Origin: Amanita rubescens
Lineage: Eukaryota > Basidiomycota > Agaricomycetes > Agaricales > Amanitaceae
Assembly: GCA_015039365.1 (NCBI GenBank)
Contig: WION01000007.1
Span: forward strand, 558,001 to 622,000
Reading direction: 5' to 3'
Length of the DNA: 64,000 nt
Part shown: piece by piece, positions 1 to 10,322 of the stretch
Layout of the letters: each line of letters begins with the position of its first letter
How positions within the stretch are numbered: position 1 is the first letter of the stretch
Notes under the pieces: generated by a model
What the model saw: only the letters and a program-made list of their open reading frames with translations
Database searches by the model: none
What the model was told of the DNA's origin: nothing
Position numbers and translations under genes: made by a program

Positions 1-215
1 TCACGGGTCACAGTGAATGGCACAACTCACTGTCACCCCATGACCTTCAAGCTTCATGCCTGATGCAATCTATCCCGCTACAAAACTTTCCCTTGCGCTG
101 AACTGCAACGGCGTCAGCAAGGCTAAACCGTCTCCAGGTGGCGGCTGCGTTGCAAAATACTTTTCGGCTGAGAAGTTGGTGCAGCGTGTTTCCTATGTAC
201 CGCCATCACTGCCTT
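1..215 (-). pseudogene. Relic of CAB2 (phosphopantothenate-cysteine ligase) exon 1
   Basis: Read on the minus strand, about 180-60 encodes FSAEKYFATQPPP, the same peptide found near the N-terminus of the intact CAB2 gene at 23237-24533. Similarity continues past that peptide into the region matching the first splice donor (GTGAC followed by AGTGAG/GTGAGT in the two copies). The copy has no ATG at the matching start, lost the reading frame after the PPP peptide, and meets an in-frame stop near 72. Its 3' side leaves the window at base 1, so it may extend further. It is seen as a decayed duplicate of exon 1 in inverted orientation relative to the functional gene. No other function is apparent. 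Confidence 0.75.
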
Positions 216-579
216 TACCTAACTCGATGTTCATAAAATGCAAAATTATCGTTGAAGCTGGAGTGAATTCAACTACCAGTCTGAGTCGGACGTATATCAA
301 TTCCATCATGATCATGATGATCTATTTGTCCTTAATAGGACGAGAATACGACGAGGCGGGGATGTGAGAAGAAGAATGAAGAGACGCGTCGGGGTCAGTC
401 AATAACCCACGGTTTATATATTGAACACGCTTACACGGAAGAGTAAAATTTGTATGCTGACATTTCATGATCGTACAAACGTTACGCTAGAATATAGTAC
501 TATCGTGATTGGGATCACAACGGAGGACATCATATGAGTGCAGAATAAGTACTCTTTGCTTAAAGTAGTAAGGGCTTTT

Positions 580-1938
580 CTAATCTTCGTCCGCAATTGC
601 ATTCGAGTCCGTACGTGCTGCTGGGATAGGTGGCGTCGTCCTCATCCCGGGTCTACCCACTTCGATGAAGAGGCAGAAGGATTTGTACTCGTACTGCTCG
701 CTTGGTTGATTACCGCGGACATCGACGGGTTCGTACTGATTCAGTTTCGAAGGCTGTGTTACCCAGTAAACTTGCACGTCATTTTTGAGATCAACGGCAC
801 CTGCTTTTTCGGCTATGTCTTCCGCAGAGACATCCGTGAGATCGGGAATCGGCCCTTGGAATGCGATAAGCTTGCGATTGGCAGAAACAAAAGCTCGAAG
901 GGAAACAGGGAGCGAAAGTTTCTTTGCGACCCGTGCGATGTCGGCGTCTACTCCCTTGAGACATTTCCTGATTTCGTCCAAATCAAAGTACGTTCCTCCC
1001 GAGTACGTTTCGACCGGGTATTTATGTTCCAAGTTGAAACCGAGCCATCCACCCTCTGGGAGAAATGTAGCGTCAAGAAGGAGGGCTTCCAGCGCGTTTT
1101 TGAGACCCAGTGCATTCGGAGATAGAAATAAGGGGATGATAGGAGCTGGAGCATCGTCATCAAAATAGAGATTGTATGTGACAGAAATCCGGTGTCCAGA
1201 TTTGACCATCGAAACCTCATGTTCGACATCGCTATAAAGAGCGACGTAAGCCAAATGGGGGCTATGGCATTCCGCGAGAGCTTGTGCAGCGTCGAACGAC
1301 CATTCTTTCTCTTCTTTTCGCATGATAAGCTCGCCACCTTCGAATGGAGTCGGAAATAAGACGACGAGAGAACCAAACATCTGCGTGCTACGGGGTGTAT
1401 CGACATGTGCCTTGAAGAATGATCCTTCTCCTGAAGCATAATTGTCAGTGATATGATCTCAGGACGAGTATAGATGTATGACCATAGACATTCAAATTGT
1501 ACAACTCCGCCCGCACCGGCCTTGCCGATTTTTCTCCAAGTATAAGATTTTCACGGATGACGTTGATAAGACCCAGCTTAACCACGTCTAGTCCAACCAT
1601 GAATGAATCAGCGTTGAGTTTCTTGGCCTTTCTGTAAGACTCGTCATACACGTCGTCTTTGTTCCTCCCGAATGTTGCGGGATCACAGGCTTTTTCCAGT
1701 AGCCCCAGTGACTCCGAAGGAGGATCAAAAAGGCTTATTCGGCTAGAAGTCATTATCAGCGATATTTATGTTGGAGGAGGAAATATGTATCGTACCTCGC
1801 ATTTTCACCCTTCCCATAGTATAGGAGCAGATCATTGGGTGTAACAGGCAGCACGCCACGGCAGAAAGGAACATATCCAGAGGAGAACTGTTGGAGTGAT
1901 CGAAGGTGCTCCTTGGTCATGATGGGTTGTTGAGACAT
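580..1938 (-). CDS. 2OG-Fe(II) oxygenase-like protein, paralog 1
   Basis: Three exons (1938-1796, 1742-1483, 1430-580) join to a 417-residue protein. The core double-stranded beta-helix is visible: H143-V-D145 in AHVDTPRS, the distal H205 in SDVEHEV, and R215 in GHRISVTYNL, which together form the HxD...H iron site plus the 2-oxoglutarate-binding basic residue. The family is the fungal Fe2OG dioxygenase group related to prolyl 4-hydroxylase; the substrate is unknown. The start is the ATG of MSQQPIMTKEHL, which aligns with the starts of the two following paralogs. Introns are 53 and 52 nt. It is the most 3' of three tandem copies. The C-terminus is acidic and short compared with paralog 3. No signal peptide, so it is probably cytosolic or nuclear. 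Confidence 0.9.
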
Positions 1939-2795
1939 GGTTGGAAATTTGAGAAACGACGTATTGACGTTTTATATATGTTCGCGCTACCTGTGGCACG
2001 CGCCGCTTCACGGAGTATCGTGAAAGGATGCGGCAGCTCTCTCAAGATCATGGACTCACCATTGTTCCCTTCGGGTAGGACGGGGGGGGTACAGCTGCCG
2101 AAATGCATTCCACCAATCAGTGGCTCTTTGTGATGGCTCTTTGCATGCACGCAAGCTTCACCAAATGCGGCAATGTTAGAAACTTGGTCACTCCGTCGAG
2201 CGAGGACCTTAAATCCACCTTGTCCCAAAATGGAATAACCAGTTGGCCACGGTGAACAGTATCCGAGGCCTCAATGCTTCTCGTAGCCAGCCGAGCCCGG
2301 TTCCGATATCGATAATCAAACGATAGTCATATTTCGTACGACGGTACCAATGCGGAATCTCGGCCATATCCGCTACGGTCAAATCTTCGCCTTGTCCTGA
2401 TTATGAACCTTTGAGGCTGGCTTCCCATCAAATTGAAGCCGTAGGTCATACACGAGTTTTATCGGAATCTGCATCTGAGAGGTTGGTGGCATGACTGTGA
2501 AAGGGCCCGAGTTGCCATAATAGGCAATTCAACGTCAACGTTCACTGCGTCACATCATAAGGACCTCAGATCTCAGAACCATATTATGCCGTTTAACTGT
2601 CCTTGTCATCGTCTTTATTTAAGGTTGTGGTTGTACGCCATTCATAATCACCATATGGCTGCCTAATTTTCCTTTGATGACAAACTCTAGACGTGAGCAG
2701 AAATTTAGATATATTACAGTGGCGACGGAAGGCGCTGACGTGTTACACAGAAGCAATGTAAAGAGTAAATACCCTCGCTCCAGGAATGGGCCTTT
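1939..2795. other. Spacer between 2OG paralogs 1 and 2; broken reading frames only
   Basis: No intact gene. On the minus strand between about 2520 and 1960 there are short open stretches in shifting frames (for example KLVYDLRLQFDGKPASK, then IPHWYRRTKYDYR followed by IDIGTGLGWL, then an open run at 2228-1917) that read like decayed coding sequence. I could not assign them to a family. The remainder (2520-2795) shows nothing I can support. Confidence 0.4.
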
Positions 2796-4153
2796 TTAAT
2801 CTTCATCCGATTCCATAAATTCTGACTGTGGCGCCAGTGTAGGTGGGGTCGTCCTCATCCCAGGTTTACCCACCTCGATAAAGAGGCAGAAGGATTCGTA
2901 CTCATACTCTACGGCTGGTTCATTGCCGTTAACATCAGGAGGGTAATGTTGATTCAGTCCCGAAGGCTCTGTTATCCAGTGAACCCGCATATCCTCTTCG
3001 AGATCTATGGCCCCACTAACACAGAGTATATCTCTTTCAAGCACATGATTGAGATAGGGAATCGACCCTTCGAATGCTATTAGGGTGTCACAGGCAGCGA
3101 CGAAAGCTCGAAGGGAAACACGGAGCGAAAGTTCCTTTGCAACCCGAACAATCTCGGCATCTATTCCTTTGAGGCATGCCCCGATTTTGTTCAAGTTGAT
3201 ATAATTTCCCTCCTCGCCACACGCTACCGGATATTTATGTTCTAGATTGAAACCGAGCCATCCACCCTCGGGGAAAAACGTAGCATCGAGAAGAAGGGTT
3301 TCTAGCGTATTTTTGAGTCCCAGCGCACCGTGAGACAGAGACATGGGGATAGTAAGAGCCTGAGTATCGTCGTCGAGATAGAGATTGTATGTGATGGAAA
3401 TCCGGTGCCCGGATTTGACCATCGACACCTCGTGTTCGACGTCGCTATATAGAGCAACATAAGCTATGTGATGGCCTTGGCATCCGGCAAGAGCTTGGGC
3501 GGCGTCAAATGACCACTCATTCTCTCCTTTTCTCATGATAAGCTCGCCGCCCTCAAACGATGTCGGAAATAAGATAACAAGGGAACCAAACATCTTCGTG
3601 CCACGGGGTGTATCGACATGTGCCTTGAAGAAGGATCCTTCACCTGAAAGCGCGTTGTCAGCAAAACGATCTTAGAATAAGCACGAGTGTAACCATAGAT
3701 GTTCAATTTGTACAACTCTGCTCGCACTGACTTCGGTGATGTTTGTCCGACTACAAGGGCTTCACTGATGATCCTGGGAAGACCTAAACGAACTACGTCT
3801 AGCCCAACCATGAATGAACCAGTGTTGAGTTTCTTGGCTTTTCTGTAAGACTCGTCGTACACGTCTTCTTTGTTCCTTCCAAACGTCGCAGGGTCACACG
3901 CTTTGACCAATAATTCCAGTGACTGCGAGGGAGGATAAAAAAGATTTAATCGGCTAGAAATCGTTATCAGCGATATTGTACGATGGAGGAGGAATGAGCT
4001 ACGCTACCGCGCGCTTTCGTCGTTCCCGGACCCGTAGTATAGAAGCAGATCATTGGGTGCGACAGGCAACACTCCACGGCAGAACGGAAAAGTGGAAGAA
4101 AAGGATTTTCGGAGCAGTTGAGAGTGCTCGACGGTCACAAAGTCTTGCTGCAT
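2796..4153 (-). CDS. 2OG-Fe(II) oxygenase-like protein, paralog 2
   Basis: Exons 4153-4008, 3953-3694 and 3643-2796 give 417 residues, exactly the length of paralog 1. The same landmarks are present: an N-terminal FCRGVLPVAPNDLLLYYG block, ACDPATFGRN, YDESYRKAKKL, then HVD in AHVDTPR, the distal histidine in SDVEHEV and the basic residue in GHRISITYNL. The start at 4153 (MQQDFVTVEH) was chosen because it aligns with paralog 1; an upstream in-frame ATG at 4240 would add 29 residues without a counterpart. Both introns sit at identical codon positions to its neighbours and exon 2 is again 260 nt. Probably a recent tandem duplicate of paralog 1; enzymatic substrate unknown. Confidence 0.88.
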
Positions 4154-4404
4154 GAACGATTGAAGTGTGCTGGGTGCTAGGAGTAGTAACTCAGTGTGAC
4201 TCGAACTTGTGCATGCGTGTATAAGGCTTCGCAAAGTCACTCACACGAGTCGGAGTCACATCAAGAAGGGGCAAACGAGGCATGTTCAATCGTAGTATCT
4301 ACTCGGCAATACACTTAGGCTTCGTCCTCATAATATTCCTCAGAATCGTCCCGAGCCTCGTCATCCTGGGAACCTGAATCTTTGTTCCTGTCAGATTGAG
4401 GCTG

Positions 4405-5854
4405 TTAATCCTGTGAATCAGTGAACCCAACAACTTCACCATACCTATTTGAGGGCTTCTCATCGGAATCTGAGTCATCTGAGGGTTCCCTTAGTTCTGG
4501 TCGCAAAGACCGCTGGCCAGGCATGCCAACTTCAACGAAGAGGCAAAATGAATTATAGCTGTATCCTGCCTCCGGCGAGTTGCCATAATAGGCGTATATC
4601 TTGCGCTTTCGGTTCAACCTCGACGGCCGTGTGACCCAGTTAACATGCATTTGCCTTTTCTCCTCGCCCCGTTCCCTGTCAACTTCCACGACCTTGGCAC
4701 CTTGAGAAATGAGGTAAGTAGAAACATCCTCGTCATCGTCGTAATAGGCTCTTTCATTGAAGGCAGGAATGCTATCTTCGATTGCAAGGAGTGTACCATC
4801 TAATTTAGAATTGAAAGTGATCAAGCCCCTGACTGAGACGTGGAGTGAAAGCCCTTTCGTGACTGCCATGATTTCTGCGTCAATTCCCTTAAGACATTGT
4901 TCAACGTGGTCAAGGTCAACGTAAGCGCTGGAGTCATTTTGAACCGGATAGTGATGTTCCAAGTTAAAGCCTAGCAATCCGCCATCAGGAAGAAATGCGG
5001 GGTCGAGGAGGAGAGTTTGAAGTTCGTTCCTGAAATCGGTGGCGCCCGGGGACAAAGACAACAAAGACGTAGAAGCTGAAGTTTCGTCGTCAAAGTAGAG
5101 ATTGTATGTGACAGTAACCCGATATCCAGATGTGACTGTAGACACCTCGTGTTCAACGTCGCTGTAAAGGGCGACATAAGCGATATGGGGCTCTTCACAT
5201 TCAGCGAGTTCTTTTGCAGCATCAAAAGACCATTCTTCTCCTTTTCGCCTCATGATAAGACTTCCGCCTTCATACGAGGTCGGAAAGAAAACGACAAGTG
5301 AGCCGAACATGTGAGTACTACGAGGTGTATCGACATGCGCCTTGAAGAATGATTTTTCACCTAATACAGCGTCGGAAACAATAATTGATGATTAGACGAA
5401 GAGTGACCATAAACGTTCAGATTGTAGAGTTCCGCGCGCACTTGCTTCTGGGCTTGAAATCCGCGCAATAGGTTTTCGCGTACGATTTTAACGAGCTTAC
5501 AGTTAACGACGTCAAGGGTCGGAGAGAATTCGCCAGAGCTAAGCTTCACAGCTTTCCTATATGATTCATCATATACATCTTGATTATTTTTCCCGAACGT
5601 GGCAGGATCGCATGCCCTGGCTAATCGCTCCAGTGCTTCCCGAGAAGGACGGAAGAGGTTCAATCGGCTGCAGCTCTATTGTCAGGGATTGATTGTCTGA
5701 ATTGATGAACAGAGTACCAAGCGTTTTCCTCCTTTCCGTAATACAAGACCAAGTCTTTTTGAGCGACTGGGAGAGTTCCACTACAGAATGGATGAGGATG
5801 AGCAATTAAACTTTGCAAAAACTTGAGCTGTTCTTCGGGGAGGACTTGGGACAT
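4405..5854 (-). CDS. 2OG-Fe(II) oxygenase-like protein, paralog 3 (extended C-terminus)
   Basis: Exons 5854-5718, 5667-5408 and 5360-4405 give 450 residues. It keeps the family core (ACDPATFGKN, LYNLNVYG, AHVDTPR with the HxD pair, SDVEHEV, GYRVTVTYNL) but is more diverged than paralogs 1 and 2. It has an insertion of about 20 residues before the last strand region (a DDDEDVSTY segment) and a longer Ser/Asp-rich tail. Intron positions match the other two copies exactly and exon 2 is 260 nt in all three, which shows common descent by duplication. It is the first gene of the tandem set in transcription order. The intact iron ligands argue for an active enzyme, but the substrate cannot be read from sequence. 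Confidence 0.9.
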
Positions 5855-6033
5855 GGTGGATTGGGACAGAGATGTCTCATGTCTCTGATTCGCGCGCGAT
5901 AATATAATGTCGATCGAATGTCTCAGAGTTGTGTTGTAGTACAGTGTGTGAATTGCGTTACGTCACTGTGACAGACGCGATTGTGACGGTATCCGTTTAC
6001 GTTTATTCCTCCTCCTGTCTTCTTGGATAGTCG

Positions 6034-7954
6034 ATGGCAGGCGCAATGAGTGGACATCTTCTCGAGTCATTCAATGCAACTAAACCCACGAATCTTGTTT
6101 ATTCCGGGCCTATGTCCTTTAACGCGAGCATGCATGGTTCCCAGGCATTCGCACCATATTTTTTCGGTACCCAAAGTTCTTACATGTCAGAGGACATATC
6201 CGAAGCGACGGCCAAGAAAATCGCAACCCTGCAAGCGAAATTGAACCAAAAGCTTGGTCCCGAGTACATCTCTCAGCGCCCGGGTCCCAGTGGCGGGCCA
6301 AAACTGACATACGCTGAGGGTTGGAAAATCATCAACCTGGCCAATGAAGTCTTTGGCTTTAATGGATGGAGCTCTAGCCTCGTCAACATCACGACAGACT
6401 TTGTTGACTATAACGAAGAGTCGAAACGGTACTCTGTCGGGGTGACAGCCATAGTCAGAGTGACCTTGAGGGATGGCGTGTATCACGAAGACGTCGGGTA
6501 TGGAATGCTGGAAAATTCCAAAAGCAAAGGTATGGCTTTAGACAAGGTAAGAAATTGTCAGATCTCCAATTAAAAAGATCGATAAACTTTTATAGTGCAA
6601 GAAAGAAGCCGTGACAGACGGCCTAAAGCGCGCTCTCAGGAATTTCGGGAACCTTCTGGGTAACTGCATATATGATAAAGCATATACTCAAGAAATTGTC
6701 AAGATGAAAGTTGTGCCCGTGCGTATATTGCCGTCAAGACGCGATCCGACTCTGATAACGCCATAAAGCCGAAGTTTGATCCTAGCGAACTACATAGGAG
6801 ACCTGAGTTCGACGTGAAACCAACTTCCTCTTCAAATGCTAATGCTATTCTTCCCGAAAAACCTAGCAATAATGCAGGAAGTGTGAACAAGAGTATACAT
6901 CCTGCGCAACAGAGTTCCAACACACTATCATCACTTCCTCCTCATATAAAGAACGAGGTCCGTCCTGTGGCAAGCGTGACTGCAAGGCGAAGCGGTTCTC
7001 CCCAGACACCTTTGCACCAACACCAGAATATTCCAATTTCTCCTGTGTCTATTACCCATCAAGGACGAACAACAAATGACAGGATGCCACAACAACTAAA
7101 TCAACAGCCTCAGCGAAAAGTAACCTTCTCCAACACCATCAACAAGAGCGTAAACGGAACCGTCTCGAGGCCTCTAGAACCTATAGCGTCTTCGTCTAAG
7201 ACTGAGGTTTTGGAACCGGAGAAGGACAATTTCTTGGAGGAATCTTTTGGCTATTCAGAAGACGACGCTTTCTTTGCCTCCGTTGACCTGGAAGACCTTG
7301 GTAGGCCCATAGACAACGAGGTGGACGGTGGCAGACCTATCAACTTTGACGAAGGCCTAGGGAATACTTCTATGGAATCAGTAACTAAAGATGCCAATCG
7401 TTTTCACGTCGGCGCACCACCTCAAAGGACGGGTCCCGCGACAGGCATGCTATCTGCGCTATTACCACAACAATCTCGAAGAACACAGCAGAGCAACCTT
7501 CCATCCAAACAAACCCTATATCAAGATCAGAACGTCCCACCAGCAAAACCTATCACACACACGAAGAGAACAGCAACACCATCCATAGGGGGTTTCCACT
7601 TTCCACCAGGAATGGTGCGTCCTTTCGTTGTTGTACCTGAGCACGAGCGTAACTCTCCATACGTACTCAGGATCCATTTGATCAATACAAGTCATCAGGA
7701 CAGTCTAATCAAACTTTCAATGCACGAGCCGGCGTGAAAAGGCCTGCCGAATCTGTTAATACTCCGACAGGGTTTGATCTTTTTTTTTTCAGGCAAAAAT
7801 ATTGTTCATGCTCGTCACTAGGTATCAGTCTGGGTTTAAACGAGGAATGGGTCTACAACAACAAGTCGGTCCGACGAACTATACAGGAGGCCGAGAAATT
7901 CTTGGACAGCTAGATATAGGAGAGGGGGGTGATGTAAAGCGAATCAAGCGATAA
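6034..7954 (+). CDS. RAD52: RAD52 homologous recombination protein
   Basis: Five exons (6034-6546, 6596-6718, 6769-7614, 7671-7771, 7822-7954) encode 571 residues. The conserved N-terminal strand-annealing domain is clear: [37 protein letters not shown], then [17 protein letters not shown] and LGNCIYDK. The second intron (6719-6768) is needed to join KMKVVP to [14 protein letters not shown], the usual end of the domain. The C-terminal half is low complexity and polar, as expected for the RPA- and Rad51-interacting part, and ends in a [11 protein letters not shown] block followed by a basic tail. Rad52 loads Rad51 and anneals single strands in nuclear double-strand break repair. It lies 193 bp upstream of STN1 on the same strand. 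Confidence 0.97.
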
Positions 7955-8147
7955 TCGATTCGACTGCGCAGTTCCAGATTTTTCATTCACTTGGATTTCA
8001 TGTTAGCTGTCCTGTATGTATTGTCGCACCAGGGTCATCCCCTTAGTATGTCACACTCGCACGCATTTCTAATTTTGACTCATCTGTCACTTCGTGCGCG
8101 TTCGAGGTTAACTCATTGCCACTTAGTACACACCTCCCGTTAATTTC

Positions 8148-10048
8148 ATGAGTTTTACGACCGTCTCCAATACTACTGAAACGCATCCGCATCGGACGAC
8201 AAGAATATTGTTGACCCCTACCAAGAGGCAGAGGGTTTCGAATGAAATAAGGAAAGAGGGTTGTTCTGACACAAAGGCGATGGAATCTCCGAACATGGAA
8301 GAAATCTGGAAGTGGACGATGACGCCGGATGCAATTGCCACATGCTTTGTGCGGGATGTTTTTGATATGAGGGAAAACCTAGAAGGAGGTGTGTGTGTGT
8401 CTTTGATTCCTATCATGGCCAGGAGCGATGTGATATTGACCAGGATGTCTCCTCTCTTTCACAGGCGCGGATTTTTACTGGCTAGGACGCGTACCCTGTC
8501 GCACTGTGTGTTTGATTGGGTTGGTGGTAGGGGTACAAGTGTTTGAGGGCAAGATTCTTTACTCGAGTGAGTGAGTGGGGACTGTGACTAGGAGAGGGTT
8601 GTGCTTACGAACGCGTAGTTGATGATGGAACGGCTGTTATTGATTGTGCTCATCGCGTGCAAAGGGCACCGAAGACGCTGACGAAGAAGGATAAACCACA
8701 CTTTGGTGATTCAAAGTTCGTGATGAGAGATATGCCCAAGCCCGTGGCTCGTATTGGCTTGTCTGTCAGAGTCGTTGGCAAGGTCCAACGCGCTTATGGT
8801 ACGAGACAGGTTCAGATCGATGACGTAGGTGAGTCGAGTTGTTCTCTGCCATATGTTGGATCTCAGAATCTGTTAAGAGTTATGCAGGTCGAGGAACGAG
8901 GAGCCATTGCATTGGATAAAAGTGCGAGAACTGCACAAGACGAACTATGATGTCAAGGAGCAGTTCGTCATACCCAAACCTCCTGCGGTGCCTGTTGTTG
9001 CGGAGCCATCAACACCATCTACGATTGTATCGTCCCCTGTATCATCTGTCGCAAATAGCCCCGTGAAGCGTTCCACAGTACGTCTGTATTTTTAACAAAT
9101 TTGTCAGGTGTTAAAGTTATCTAGTCTCCTCCCCGGCTTCGCCATCCTTCCCGTTTGCATTCACGGGACCTCACGGACAACACTTTCCGCATCTATGTAA
9201 AACATTATATGGTTTACGCGCCGAGTGTTGTTCCTGTATCAGATGATCCGGACCTCTTTGGTGGGCCTTCAACGCCTACCAAACGGGTCATGGATCAGCT
9301 TACACCCCTGCCGGCGAACAGCAAGATGGCCGCGATCGATCGGACTCCGCGGCACCGTAATCGACATACTGACAGTAGTGGTCTGCGGGAAGAGACTATT
9401 TGTCATCGTGGCTTCACCTTATCATATCTCCGGCGCGTACCCGAGCTGGCGGAGATGGCACGACGTGTGGTTGTGGCGGAGGCCAAGAGGCGTGCGAAAG
9501 AACACCGTAAAAAGGGTGCCGAGAGGAGAAGCCAAGAATCAGCACCGCTCGCGTCTTCTTCCGCCGGTCTACATGATCTCCCAAGAGATAAGGTAGGATC
9601 GAAGGTGAAAAGGCTGTTCAAGTGGGTCGTGGTGCAGCTGCTGCATGAGGGGAGCATCGTGTTGTGGGATGGACCAATGCACGCCTGCGGCGAGGAAGCC
9701 CACGCTGAGATGTTATGGAAAACGTGTACCTCCATCTCTACCAATGCCGAAAAGAGTGGTTTCGGCCAATCAGGGGAGGGTCACGATGAACTCCTGGATG
9801 AAGAGCTATCAGATCCTGCTGCGGACGAGGAGGGTTACATGCCGATCACATCACTCTTTTTGGCCAGATATATTGAAGATGTGATCCGGGAATTGTCTGG
9901 CGCGACAAAGGAGGGTATCTTGAGAAAGCTTCACAGGGACGACCGCTGGAGATTTATAGGGGAATGGCAGATACAGGACGCGCTGGAATATTTGCAGCAG
10001 GAGAGCAGAGCATGGCGAATAGGCGATAAATGGGCGCTGACTGCGTAA
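8148..10048 (+). CDS. STN1: CST complex subunit STN1 (telomere capping, OB fold)
   Basis: Five exons (8148-8388, 8465-8566, 8619-8828, 8878-9077, 9125-10048) encode 558 residues. The Stn1 OB fold begins at ADFYWLGRVPCRTVCLIGLV and continues through ILYSIDDGTAVIDCAHRV and GLSVRVVGKVQRAYG, closing near RNEEPLHWIKVRELHKTNY. The block RHPSRLHSRDLTDNTFRIYV is another characteristic Stn1 segment. The C-terminus (about residues 380-558, including YMPITSLFLARYIEDVIREL and a final WRIGDKWALTA) has the look of the winged-helix region. Stn1 binds telomeric single-stranded DNA with Ten1 and recruits polymerase alpha-primase. The joins at 8828/8878 and 9077/9125 were chosen to restore these motifs. Confidence 0.93.
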
Positions 10049-10322
10049 CTAGCTGCTATAAATAGATTGCTGTGTGACCTAGATTGTAGGAACAACAAAA
10101 ATGATATTGCCAGATATGACATGAATAACATATATAGTAGAAAATGGAGATAAACGGGCCCGAGGGTGAGCGCTAGGTAGAGAAGGGTAAAGAGGAGGAT
10201 TAGGATATGTCTGTGACGGCAGAGTCTGAGTACCGGTGCCAAGGCTGTTACCCAATCCGGATGTTATAAATAGGGTTCAATAAATACTCTGGCATGCGGC
10301 TGACTTGCGAGTAGCGAGCGCC

